DNA from: an uncultured Shimia sp.
GTDB lineage: Bacteria > Pseudomonadota > Alphaproteobacteria > Rhodobacterales > Rhodobacteraceae
Direction: 5' to 3'
DNA length: 64,000 nt
NCBI RefSeq assembly: GCF_947498095.1
Contig: NZ_CANMJE010000007.1
Location: forward strand, 157,679 to 221,678
Below the pieces are notes generated by a model that saw nothing but the letters and a program-made list of their open reading frames with translations, ran no database searches and was not told the DNA's origin. Below, piece after piece: positions 35,069 through 43,691 of this stretch (position 1 is its first letter; the number at the start of each line of letters is the position of its first letter). The position numbers and the translations under genes are program-made.

Positions 35069-35923
35069 TTAGCCTTCCAGCGCCGCGATTGCATCTGCTT
35101 TCGCGAGGATTTCTTTGGCGGTGACAACGTGCAGGTTTTCAACGATCTTGCCATCCACCACGGCAACGCCCTGACCCGCGGCCTCAGTCTCTTCAAACGC
35201 GGCAATCTGACGTCGGGCCAAATCAATCTCGTCTTCGGTTGGGGCAAAAGCCTCGTTGGCGACATCCACCTGCGCCGGGTGGATCAGAGTTTTTCCGTCC
35301 ATACCAAGGTCGCGACCTTGCTCGCACTCTACTCGCAGACCTTCGGCATCTTTAAACGCGTTATAGACACCGTCCACGATAACAAGCCCCTCGGCCTTGG
35401 CAGCCAACAGGCAAAGCGACAGGGACGTCATCATCGGCAAACGATCCGCACGGAAGCGACACTGCAAATCCTTGGCGAGATCATTTGTGCCCATTACAAA
35501 GCCCTTCATCAAAGGGTGCGAAGCTATTTCGGCGGCATTCATGATGCCACGTGGGGTTTCCATCATTGCCCAGATCGGCAGATCACCCGTGATCTCGGCC
35601 AATAGGTCCACTTGGGCAAAGCTTTCGACTTTGGGCAACAAAACCGCGTCGCAATCCATCTCGCGCACGGCGGCGGCATCTTCACGGCCCCACTTTGTGA
35701 TCAGCCCGTTGATGCGCACGATCCGGGTACGGTTGCCGTAACCTCCGGCTTCCAACGCGGCCTTTAGTGTTTCTCGGGCGTTTTCCTTTTCGTCCACTGA
35801 CACGGCATCTTCGAGGTCAAAGATGATGGCATCCACAGGCAGTGTACGAGCTTTTTCCAGCGCGCGGTCTTTTGAGCCGGGAATGTAAAGAACCGAGCGA
35901 AAGGGGCGTGTACGCTGAACCAT
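35069..35923 (-). CDS. mcl2: CitE-like (3S)-malyl-CoA thioesterase
   Basis: A 284-residue CitE/HpcH-fold protein. Segments: FRSVLYIPGSKDRALEKA (8-25), IIFDLEDAVSVDEKENA (33-49, metal-binding acids) and LPIWAMMETPRGIMNAAE. It lacks the Mcl1 opening (RPNRCQLFGPGSR type) and is shorter than Mcl1, so it fits Mcl2, which hydrolyses (3S)-malyl-CoA to malate after Mcl1 has condensed glyoxylate and acetyl-CoA. The mch neighbourhood matches R. sphaeroides. Start at ATG 35923; no mcl1 was seen in this window. A citrate-lyase-like side activity is an alternative. Confidence 0.85.
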   Translation of the reverse strand: MVQRTRPFRSVLYIPGSKDRALEKARTLPVDAIIFDLEDAVSVDEKENARETLKAALEAGGYGNRTRIVRINGLITKWGREDAAAVREMDCDAVLLPKVESFAQVDLLAEITGDLPIWAMMETPRGIMNAAEIASHPLMKGFVMGTNDLAKDLQCRFRADRLPMMTSLSLCLLAAKAEGLVIVDGVYNAFKDAEGLRVECEQGRDLGMDGKTLIHPAQVDVANEAFAPTEDEIDLARRQIAAFEETEAAGQGVAVVDGKIVENLHVVTAKEILAKADAIAALEG

Positions 35924-36105
35924 GAGTCTCTCCGAAATAAAGTTGCGCAGAAAAGGCCACTTTTTCACGAAAAGTTCAAGGCAGAAAATGCCGCAACGCA
36001 GAAAGGTCGACGTGGGACGCTGCGTTAACCTGGATTTGGCACTCCGACCGCCAGTCTTTTGCATCGGGAAAACGCGGAAAAACCCGCATTTGAAAGGGCA
36101 TTGAG

Positions 36106-36417
36106 ATGAAACAAGAGCTTATTTCAGCGACGATGGGCCTTGGCCTTATGGCCTTGGCAGAAAATCAAGTTGCGGCGCAACAAAACAACTGCGCCCCCAG
36201 AGAGGTGGTCTTGCAACGACTCACAGAAGGATACGGGGAAACCCGTCAAGCGATTGGGTTGGGCGCCAACAACGTGGTCGTCGAGGTTTTTGCGAGCGAG
36301 ACCGGGAGTTGGACGATTACGGTCACGCTTCCCAATGGTGCGACCTGCCTTGTGGCGTCAGGGCAAGCCTATGAAGAGTTGGCCGAAACTTTGCCCGCTA
36401 AGGGAGATGACGCCTAA
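36106..36417 (+). CDS. Small exported protein
   Basis: A 103-residue protein with a probable signal peptide (MKQELISATMGLGLMALAEN, cleavage near AAQ-Q at residue 25). The mature region has a Cys pair (NCAPREVVLQRL and ATCLVASGQAYEELAE) likely bridged in the periplasm, and a YGETRQAIGL segment. I recognise it only as a family of small roseobacter exported proteins without assigned function. Divergent from mcl2 with 182 bases between them; GAAAGGGCATTGAG before the ATG supplies a weak ribosome site. Confidence 0.7.
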   Translation: MKQELISATMGLGLMALAENQVAAQQNNCAPREVVLQRLTEGYGETRQAIGLGANNVVVEVFASETGSWTITVTLPNGATCLVASGQAYEELAETLPAKGDDA

Positions 36418-36458
36418 AATATCCGGTCGGCTTTCTGAGCCGGCTAAAAACTACTGCT

Positions 36459-37199
36459 CTAGGTCAGAGCATCCCAGATGAGTTTCAATCCTGTCACGGT
36501 CAACATGGCATAGGTCACCCCAAAGAAATGACGCTCTGAAACCCAATGATGGGCCTTGACCCCGAGCCATGCGCCAAACAGAGCAAAGGGTGCCAACATT
36601 AGATCCGCCTTAAGAGTCTCGATGGTGAACACACCAAGCACCCCATAAGGAATGGCCTTGGCAATGTTGATAATCCAGAACACCAGAACAGTTGTTGCCT
36701 GATAGGCGGTTTTCTCGAGGCCGCGCGACAACAGATAGACGGCCACTGGTGGCCCTCCAGCATGGCTTACGAAACTCGTGAAACCGGCAATGACGCCCGC
36801 GAGTCCGCCAGACCACCCGGGCTGGACCCGAATACGCCCCGTTCCGGGCACAAGTCGCCACATCACAAACCCAAGTGCGACGCCGCCGATCAGCAGTCGC
36901 AGGACATCATCATTGGCAACGGTAAACAACGCGGCCCCCAGAACAGCGCCCGGAATACCGCCCAACACCAACAACCGCGCATCCGGCCAACTCCAACGCA
37001 TCCAATAGGGGCGTAACGTGGTCACATCGATCAACATCAAAAGCGGCAACATCAGCCCAAGCGCCGTGGCGGGTGGGAGAACCAATGCTAACAAGGCAGA
37101 ACTTGCAAAGGCGGCTCCGGATCCGAAGCCGCCTTTGGAAACGCCCGCAAATACTGTTGCAAGCGCAGCGAGTAGAAACAAAGTTTGAGACTCAAACAC
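36459..37199 (-). CDS. TauE/SafE-family transporter (short form)
   Basis: A 246-residue membrane protein of the TauE/SafE family with about seven to eight hydrophobic segments. The two glycine-rich openings are GVSKGGFGSGAAFASSALLA (about residues 18-37) and the shorter FTSFVSHAGGPPVAVYLL (about 140-157), the typical second repeat. Unlike the 9.3-kb paralog, it has no TIGR02186 partner and the loops differ, so the substrates are probably different. Encoded alone. Confidence 0.87.
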   Translation of the reverse strand: MFESQTLFLLAALATVFAGVSKGGFGSGAAFASSALLALVLPPATALGLMLPLLMLIDVTTLRPYWMRWSWPDARLLVLGGIPGAVLGAALFTVANDDVLRLLIGGVALGFVMWRLVPGTGRIRVQPGWSGGLAGVIAGFTSFVSHAGGPPVAVYLLSRGLEKTAYQATTVLVFWIINIAKAIPYGVLGVFTIETLKADLMLAPFALFGAWLGVKAHHWVSERHFFGVTYAMLTVTGLKLIWDALT

Positions 37200-37246
37200 G
37201 TGCAGATAGACCTGACACGCCTAACACCGACCGCGCGGCTACCACC

Positions 37247-37453
37247 CTATTTTTTGGACAAGATTTTCTTACGCTGCTTTTCGTATTCGTCTTCGGTCAG
37301 CAGACCTTTGGCATAGGCTGTCTCCAGCGCCTCGAGCTCTTCACCAACTGTCGTTGTTGTAACCTGGTTGGTTGTATTGCCGCCATTGCCGCATGCCGAA
37401 AGTGTCATGCCAGCAACAACCATTACCATCAAAAGCTTCGCAGTCGCCTTCAT
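37247..37453 (-). CDS. SHOCT-domain small lipoprotein
   Basis: A 68-residue protein. A lipoprotein signal ends in the lipobox TLSAC (Cys about residue 20), followed by a Gly/Asn/Thr-rich linker, and a C-terminal SHOCT domain: LEALETAYAKGLLTEDEYEK and a basic tail RKKILSKK. Such modules bind partner proteins through the short C-terminal helix pair. ATG 37453 is used since the upstream frame (to 37516) runs into the mdh leader and lacks a signal. It is 206 bases from mdh, divergently transcribed. Confidence 0.82.
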   Translation of the reverse strand: MKATAKLLMVMVVAGMTLSACGNGGNTTNQVTTTTVGEELEALETAYAKGLLTEDEYEKQRKKILSKK

Positions 37454-37620
37454 TCGTCCCGATCCCCAATAGTGAGTGTTTGACACGATGCTAATCCCGA
37501 CGGCGACTTCGGGCAAGCATGTTCACGCGACAAATTTTCCCTTGGTTTTCGGCGTTGTGGCCCTCCTGCATCCCTTCGCCGCGCCTGCAAAGTCTTGCGT
37601 TAAGACCGATTCCCGCCTAA

Positions 37621-38622
<1,002 letters not shown>

Positions 38623-39507
38623 ATGACAAACGGCTTTATCTTTGCCGTTTCAGGGCCAGACTATGCCGGTCTGGCCCAACAAGCCGCCGCAACTGTGGCG
38701 CAGCACCATCCAGACATTCCAATAGACTTGTTCACCGACCAGCCTTGCGATGATCCGGTTTTCACGCAGGTCCATCAGCTGTCTGGCTCCAGCCCTCGTC
38801 CCCGTTTCGAGGCGCTGCTTCAGTCTCGGTTTGACAACACCATATGCCTGGATGCCGATCTTTTCGTGATCGCGCCGATTGCCGATGTTTTTGCCCTTCT
38901 TCAGCACTTTGATATTGCCGCGGCACATGATCAGCGACTGAACGTGTCCACCCATACGCTGGTCTTTCATACCAAGCCGGTCCCCACTGCGTTTCCGCAA
39001 TACAACTCGGGGGTTTTCGGCCTGCGCAAGTCGGATGAGACCCACGCGTTTGTTCGGGCATGGGAGGCTGGGTACATCGCGGCCGATCTGGGAATTGATC
39101 AACCAATTCTACGCGAGCTGTTGTTCGAAAGCCGACTGCGAATTGCTACTTTACCGGCACAATACAACGTCATCGACATGGACCTGATCCGGAGCTTTGA
39201 CAGTCGCACGATCGCGCCTCGTATCCTGCACTCTTCGTTACTGCGCACCGGCTACAAGCGCGACGTCTCGACAGCGACAACACCTGAAGACTTGGTCGGC
39301 AAGGATTTCATGCAGTTTTTGCGTGACCTCCAGGAGGCCGATGTCACGCTGACACCAAAACCCATCCAGCGGGTCGTCGAAGCCTATTGCGATACCCGCC
39401 CCGGAACCAAAGTGCATCCGCAGAATAATTTCACCATGAAGTACTCCAAGCGGACGCGGCTACGGCGGTGGTGGGCTGAACTAAAGGTTCCGTTCATAGA
39501 TACTTGA
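38623..39507 (+). CDS. Glycosyltransferase-like protein (GT-A fold)
   Basis: A 294-residue protein whose first residue is coded immediately after the mdh stop. The GT-A core is visible: strand YAGLAQQAAATVAQHHPDIP and LFTDQP (about 35), then the metal-binding DXD in CLDADLFVIAPIAD (about residues 75-88), followed by QYNSGVFGLRKS and DQPILRELL, typical of nucleotide-sugar transferases of the GT8-like type. Acceptor and sugar unknown. Co-transcribed with mdh from the spacing, which is an odd partner. Confidence 0.75.
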   Translation: MTNGFIFAVSGPDYAGLAQQAAATVAQHHPDIPIDLFTDQPCDDPVFTQVHQLSGSSPRPRFEALLQSRFDNTICLDADLFVIAPIADVFALLQHFDIAAAHDQRLNVSTHTLVFHTKPVPTAFPQYNSGVFGLRKSDETHAFVRAWEAGYIAADLGIDQPILRELLFESRLRIATLPAQYNVIDMDLIRSFDSRTIAPRILHSSLLRTGYKRDVSTATTPEDLVGKDFMQFLRDLQEADVTLTPKPIQRVVEAYCDTRPGTKVHPQNNFTMKYSKRTRLRRWWAELKVPFIDT

Positions 39508-39511
39508 GTGG

Positions 39512-40336
39512 CTATTCGTCCGGATAGAGCTCGAGCAGCTCAGACCCTTGCAAACGCTCTAGCACGAAGGCTTTGTCTTCGGCCTCTAACAAGTCATAGC
39601 TCGCACGTGCGGCGTTCTCACGATAGTTTTTTGGGGGCTTCTTACGTTCCCACACGCGCCTTCTCGGACGCATGAATCTTCGGCTGTCTTCTTGCGGCAA
39701 GGTTTCAAGCAAATCAGCTTTGGTTTCCAGACCGACACAGTTCAAAATCATCGCAGGGTCTTGAACCAGATCCTCATAGCGAATGATGGCACTGTTCTCA
39801 TAGGTGGCCAACAAACGGGTGTAGCTGGCAACCTTGGCAATCATCATGTCAATCAAACTGTCAAACATCCTTCGTCCGACACAATCGCGCCCTGCGGTCA
39901 GCCAAGGTTGGCGCACAAAGCTGCTGAACTCACGCGGAATATGCACAAGGGTATGAAAAGGGTTGCGATGCATCGACAGCAACCAACTTGCGGGATGGCG
40001 GACAATGATAAGCACGGCTGGATTGTGCGTGGCCAGGAACGTGTCACTAAAACGCTGATCCGGTGCCGAATGCTTCCAACCACCGTACTCCGAGACAAAA
40101 GTGTAGTGTTGATGATCCAACATGGCTTCTCTTGCAGCGAGACCTTTGTCGCCTCGGGGAAATGGGCCATTGGGCTCTCGCGGCGCAAGCTGTTGCGTGA
40201 GCCGGGGGATACTATGGAAAATCTTTACGTCACAATTGTTACGCAGCACGCCTTCCAGAAAACTGGTACCCGAATTGCGCTCGCCCAAAAGCTTTAGCCC
40301 ATTGGTCAAAGTCAAATGTCGATTGTGGCCAATCAT
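39512..40336 (-). CDS. P-loop sulfotransferase-like protein
   Basis: A 274-residue protein of the sulfotransferase superfamily. The phosphosulfate loop is LLGERNSGTSFLEGVL (about residues 16-31), and the 3'-phosphate site is VLIIVRHPASWLLSMHRNP (about 107-125). Such enzymes add sulfate from PAPS to sugars or peptides. Convergent with the GT gene, with only four bases between their stops. ATG 40336 is the first good start; the GTG two codons earlier has no better site. Substrate unknown; a glycan role fits the neighbours. Confidence 0.78.
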   Translation of the reverse strand: MIGHNRHLTLTNGLKLLGERNSGTSFLEGVLRNNCDVKIFHSIPRLTQQLAPREPNGPFPRGDKGLAAREAMLDHQHYTFVSEYGGWKHSAPDQRFSDTFLATHNPAVLIIVRHPASWLLSMHRNPFHTLVHIPREFSSFVRQPWLTAGRDCVGRRMFDSLIDMMIAKVASYTRLLATYENSAIIRYEDLVQDPAMILNCVGLETKADLLETLPQEDSRRFMRPRRRVWERKKPPKNYRENAARASYDLLEAEDKAFVLERLQGSELLELYPDE

Positions 40337-40606
40337 AAGCACACCCGATAGTTTCTTTGCGGTTCTGGAATGCTGAGTTCACTGCGCGCCACTTTCGCCC
40401 CTTTCTGCAGGATTTTGAATATCCTTGAAAGGGACAAATCACATATCAATGACTCCCGAACCGAGTCGCCTCGCCACTTGGTTCGCCCCTGACTTCATTG
40501 TTCTCCGTTTGGCGGCAATCTCTCCAGGGATTAAAAAACGCGATTCTAAGTGATTTGCTGCAAATTGCGCTCAATTCTTTGCTTCTAGTGGGCGTGGGGT
40601 CACTTT
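40337..40606. other. Intergenic region upstream of sucC
   Basis: About 270 bases between the sulfotransferase gene and the first operator before sucC. AT content is higher than in the flanking genes. I see no gene, no strong hairpin and no repeat; a minus-strand open frame here is the end of a shadow frame on sucC. Confidence 0.6.
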
Positions 40607-40616
40607 TGTGATCACA
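40607..40616. promoter_or_regulatory. Perfect operator palindrome 1 upstream of sucC
   Basis: TGTGATCACA, perfectly self-complementary, 118 bases before the sucC ATG. Its centre lies 21 bases from site 2. Flanks are TTT on the left and CGA on the right. Confidence 0.65.
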
Positions 40617-40627
40617 CGATACTTTTG

Positions 40628-40637
40628 TGTGATCACA
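40628..40637. promoter_or_regulatory. Perfect operator palindrome 2 upstream of sucC
   Basis: TGTGATCACA again, in the context TTTTGTGTGATCACAAAAAC. The 21-base spacing puts both sites on one face of the helix. Together with the two sites before sdhC it points to one shared regulator. Confidence 0.65.
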
Positions 40638-40733
40638 AAAACAAAAAACCGAACCAGAATCGCAAAAACCGTTATTAAGCCGGGATAGTTTATGCCTATA
40701 TCGCTTGCAATCGTAGCAAGATGGGACAGTTCC

Positions 40734-41927
40734 ATGAACATCCATGAATACCAAGCGAAGGCATTGCTTCGCTCCTACGGTGCCCCCGTATCTGAAGGAC
40801 GCCCTGTCCTGAAGGCCGAGGACGCCAAAACCGCAGCCGGTGAACTTGATGGGCCGCTTTGGGTTGTCAAAGCCCAGATCCACGCAGGTGGTCGCGGCAA
40901 GGGCTCGTTCAAAGAAGCCGACGCCGGCGAAAAAGGTGGCGTGCGCCTGACCAAATCGGTGGAAGAAGCTGCCGAAGAAGCCAAGAAGATGCTGGGCCGC
41001 ACGCTTGTGACCCACCAGACCGGCCCTGCGGGCAAACAGGTCAACCGCATCTACATCGAGGCCGGATCCGGCATCGAAAGCGAACTCTACCTCGCCCTGC
41101 TGGTGGATCGTCAGACGTCGCGTGTATCATTCGTCTGCTCGACCGAAGGCGGCATGGACATCGAAGAAGTGGCCGCAGCCACGCCCGAAAAGATCCTGTC
41201 GTTCAGCGTTGATCCAGCCACAGGTTATCAGGCCTATCACGGTCGCCGCATCGCCTTTTCGCTGGGCCTTACTGGTGCACAGGTCAAACAGTGCGTCAAA
41301 CTGATGGGCCAGCTCTACCAAGCCTTCATGGAAAAAGACATGGAGATGCTGGAAATCAACCCGCTGATCGTCGCGGATGACGGCAACCTCAAGGTTCTCG
41401 ACGCCAAAGTCAGCTTTGACGGCAACGCCATGTACCGCCACGCCGACATCGCTGAACTGCGTGATGAGACGGAAGAAGACAGCAAAGAGCTGGAAGCCTC
41501 CAAGTATGACCTGAACTACATCGCTCTGGACGGCGAGATTGGCTGCATGGTCAACGGCGCAGGTCTGGCGATGGCCACAATGGACATCATCAAACTCTAC
41601 GGTGCCGAGCCTGCCAACTTCCTCGACGTGGGCGGCGGTGCGACCAAAGAGAAAGTCACCGAAGCCTTCAAAATCATCACCTCGGACCCGAACGTTAAGG
41701 GCATCCTCGTAAACATCTTCGGTGGCATCATGCGCTGTGACGTCATCGCCGAGGGCGTTGTCGCCGCGGTGAAAGAGGTCGGCCTGCAGGTTCCGCTGGT
41801 TGTGCGCCTCGAAGGTACCAACGTGGAAGCTGGCAAAGACATCATCAACAACTCCGACGTTGATGTGATCGCTGCTGACAACCTCAGCGACGGTGCAGAA
41901 AAGATCGTGAAAGCGGTGAAAGGTTAA
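40734..41927 (+). CDS. sucC: Succinyl-CoA synthetase beta subunit
   Basis: A 397-residue ADP/GDP-forming ligase subunit. Start [20 protein letters not shown] is the family norm; the ATP-grasp segment [23 protein letters not shown] block (about 44-62) binds nucleotide, and [17 protein letters not shown] (about 297-313) and [18 protein letters not shown] (about 325-342) contact the alpha subunit and CoA. The ATG at 40734 is chosen over an upstream in-frame ATG (40692). First gene of sucCD-(hydrolase)-sucAB-lpd, preceded by two operator palindromes. Confidence 0.97.
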   Translation: MNIHEYQAKALLRSYGAPVSEGRPVLKAEDAKTAAGELDGPLWVVKAQIHAGGRGKGSFKEADAGEKGGVRLTKSVEEAAEEAKKMLGRTLVTHQTGPAGKQVNRIYIEAGSGIESELYLALLVDRQTSRVSFVCSTEGGMDIEEVAAATPEKILSFSVDPATGYQAYHGRRIAFSLGLTGAQVKQCVKLMGQLYQAFMEKDMEMLEINPLIVADDGNLKVLDAKVSFDGNAMYRHADIAELRDETEEDSKELEASKYDLNYIALDGEIGCMVNGAGLAMATMDIIKLYGAEPANFLDVGGGATKEKVTEAFKIITSDPNVKGILVNIFGGIMRCDVIAEGVVAAVKEVGLQVPLVVRLEGTNVEAGKDIINNSDVDVIAADNLSDGAEKIVKAVKG

Positions 41928-41931
41928 GACC

Positions 41932-42813
41932 ATGGCAATTCTTGTTGATGAAAACACCAAAGTGATCTGTCAGGGCTTTACTGGCTCGCAGGGCACTTTC
42001 CACTCTGAACAGGCTATCGCCTATGGCACCAAAATGGTCGGCGGTGTGACCCCAGGCAAAGGCGGCATGGACCATCTCGGCCTGCCGGTCTTTAACTCGG
42101 TGCACGAAGCCAAGGCCAAGACCGAAGCCAATGCTTCCGTCATCTACGTCCCCCCGCCCTTCGCGGCAGACTCGATCCTCGAGGCGATTGACGCAGAGAT
42201 GGAACTGATCGTCTGCATCACCGAAGGCATTCCGGTTTTGGACATGATGAAAGTGCAACGCGCGCTGGAAGGCTCGGCATCGCGTCTGATCGGCCCCAAC
42301 TGCCCCGGTGTCATTACGCCGGATGCTTGCAAAATCGGCATCATGCCCGGCCACATCCACAAACGTGGCTCGGTCGGTGTTGTATCGCGTTCGGGTACGC
42401 TGACCTATGAAGCCGTGAAGCAGACCGCAGACATCGGCCTCGGCCAGTCGACCGCGGTCGGCATCGGTGGTGACCCCATCAAGGGCACCGAGCATATCGA
42501 CGTCCTCGACATGTTCCTGTCGGATGACGAAACGCAGTCGATCATCATGATCGGTGAGATTGGTGGTTCGGCCGAAGAAGAAGCCGCCGAATTCCTCGCC
42601 AACGAGCGCAAGAAGGGCCGCTGGAAACCAACCGCTGGCTTTATTGCCGGTCGCACGGCGCCTCCGGGCCGCCGCATGGGCCACGCTGGCGCGATTGTTG
42701 CCGGCGGTAAAGGTGGTGCCGAAGACAAGATCGAAGCCATGAAAGAGGCCGGTATCGTTGTCGCAGACAGCCCAGCTGGTCTGGGCGAAGCCGTGCTCAA
42801 GGCAATCGGCTAA
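41932..42813 (+). CDS. sucD: Succinyl-CoA synthetase alpha subunit
   Basis: A 293-residue CoA-ligase subunit carrying the phosphohistidine. CoA-binding N-terminus: [16 protein letters not shown] (about residues 14-29) and [17 protein letters not shown] (38-54). The phosphohistidine segment is [18 protein letters not shown] (about 245-262). Starts four bases after sucC. A 10-bp-stem hairpin follows the stop. Confidence 0.97.
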   Translation: MAILVDENTKVICQGFTGSQGTFHSEQAIAYGTKMVGGVTPGKGGMDHLGLPVFNSVHEAKAKTEANASVIYVPPPFAADSILEAIDAEMELIVCITEGIPVLDMMKVQRALEGSASRLIGPNCPGVITPDACKIGIMPGHIHKRGSVGVVSRSGTLTYEAVKQTADIGLGQSTAVGIGGDPIKGTEHIDVLDMFLSDDETQSIIMIGEIGGSAEEEAAEFLANERKKGRWKPTAGFIAGRTAPPGRRMGHAGAIVAGGKGGAEDKIEAMKEAGIVVADSPAGLGEAVLKAIG

Positions 42814-42818
42814 ATCGT

Positions 42819-42850
42819 GTCGGTTCCGAGTTTTTAAGTTCGGAACCGAC
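42819..42850 (+). terminator. Strong hairpin after sucD (no T-run)
   Basis: GTCGGTTCCG (42819-42828) and CGGAACCGAC (42841-42850) are exact complements around a 12-base loop. There is no following T-run, so it is more likely a processing or stabilising stem that lets sucCD mRNA be more abundant than the distal genes, or a partial terminator. Confidence 0.55.
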
Positions 42851-42900
42851 AACCAATCCGTAGTTCTAGATTCGCGCAAAACTGAAACAGGAGGTTCCGG

Positions 42901-43659
42901 ATGATACAGATCTCAAAACGCCTATTGTCGATGATTGCGTTTCTCATCTTCACGTTACCGGCCTTCGCCCAATCCCCCGGCCCCTTGCAGGGCAAGGTTT
43001 ATGGATCGGGCAACCGTGCGCTGGTTGTTGTGCAGCACGGCGATGTCAGCAGCGGTGGCGCGGCGAACTATCACTACGACTTTGCGCGGAGCGTGGCGCG
43101 AGCCAACAAGAACGTGACCGTGTTCGCGTTGCTGCGGCCAGGGTATTCCGATGGCAAGGGGCTTAAGTCCAAGGGCTCCAACAGTGGCCGCCGGGACCAT
43201 TACACCAAAACCAACAACAAGTTGGTGGCACAGACCATTCAGGCGATGGCCAAACAGGTTGGCACCTCTAAGATCATTGGCGTCGGCCACTCGGGTGGCG
43301 CCGCGCAACTGGGCGGTGTTCTGGGGCTTGCGCCCGGATTGCTGGACAGCGCCATTCTCGTCTCTTGCCCCTGCGACATCGCCACTTGGCGCTCAAAGCG
43401 GGGCAAATCGGCCTGGCCCAAAAGCGCGAGCCAGTCTCCGCACAAGCAAATCTCAAAGATCGCGAAAGGCACGCGCATTACGCTCGTGGTGGGAACGAAC
43501 GACAGCAATACGTTTCCAGACCTGAGCAAAGACTATGTGGCCGCGGCCAAGGCTCGTGGATTGTCTGCTCAATATGTCCCGGTAAATGGCGCGGGTCATG
43601 GCTTTAGCGGAACACAATCCACAGTTCGCAAACTCGTCAAAACAGAAATCAACAGATAA
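42901..43659 (+). CDS. Exported alpha/beta-hydrolase-like protein
   Basis: A 252-residue protein with a signal peptide (residues 1-23, LPAFA-QS). An alpha/beta-hydrolase core follows: VVVQHGDVSSGG (about 42-53, oxyanion region), GVGHSGGAAQLG nucleophile elbow with Ser (about 127), Asp in VVGTNDSNTFPD (about 199) and His in NGAGHGFSG (about 232). Its natural substrate is unknown; a peptidase- or esterase-like role is possible. It interrupts sucD and sucA but is in the same orientation and close to both (32 bases before sucA). GGAGG lies 9-13 bases before the ATG. Confidence 0.72.
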   Translation: MIQISKRLLSMIAFLIFTLPAFAQSPGPLQGKVYGSGNRALVVVQHGDVSSGGAANYHYDFARSVARANKNVTVFALLRPGYSDGKGLKSKGSNSGRRDHYTKTNNKLVAQTIQAMAKQVGTSKIIGVGHSGGAAQLGGVLGLAPGLLDSAILVSCPCDIATWRSKRGKSAWPKSASQSPHKQISKIAKGTRITLVVGTNDSNTFPDLSKDYVAAAKARGLSAQYVPVNGAGHGFSGTQSTVRKLVKTEINR

Positions 43660-43691
43660 CCCAAAATCCAAAGCTAGAGGAAAGTGCCCGC

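Noticed and set aside
40446..41015. A 189-codon minus-strand frame crossing the suc operators and the start of sucC
   Set aside because: It covers sucC codons in reverse and would run through both operator palindromes.
42819..42850. Standard terminator ending the operon after sucD
   Set aside because: No T-run follows and the downstream genes hydrolase-sucA-sucB-lpd are in the same direction and closely packed, so full termination is unlikely.
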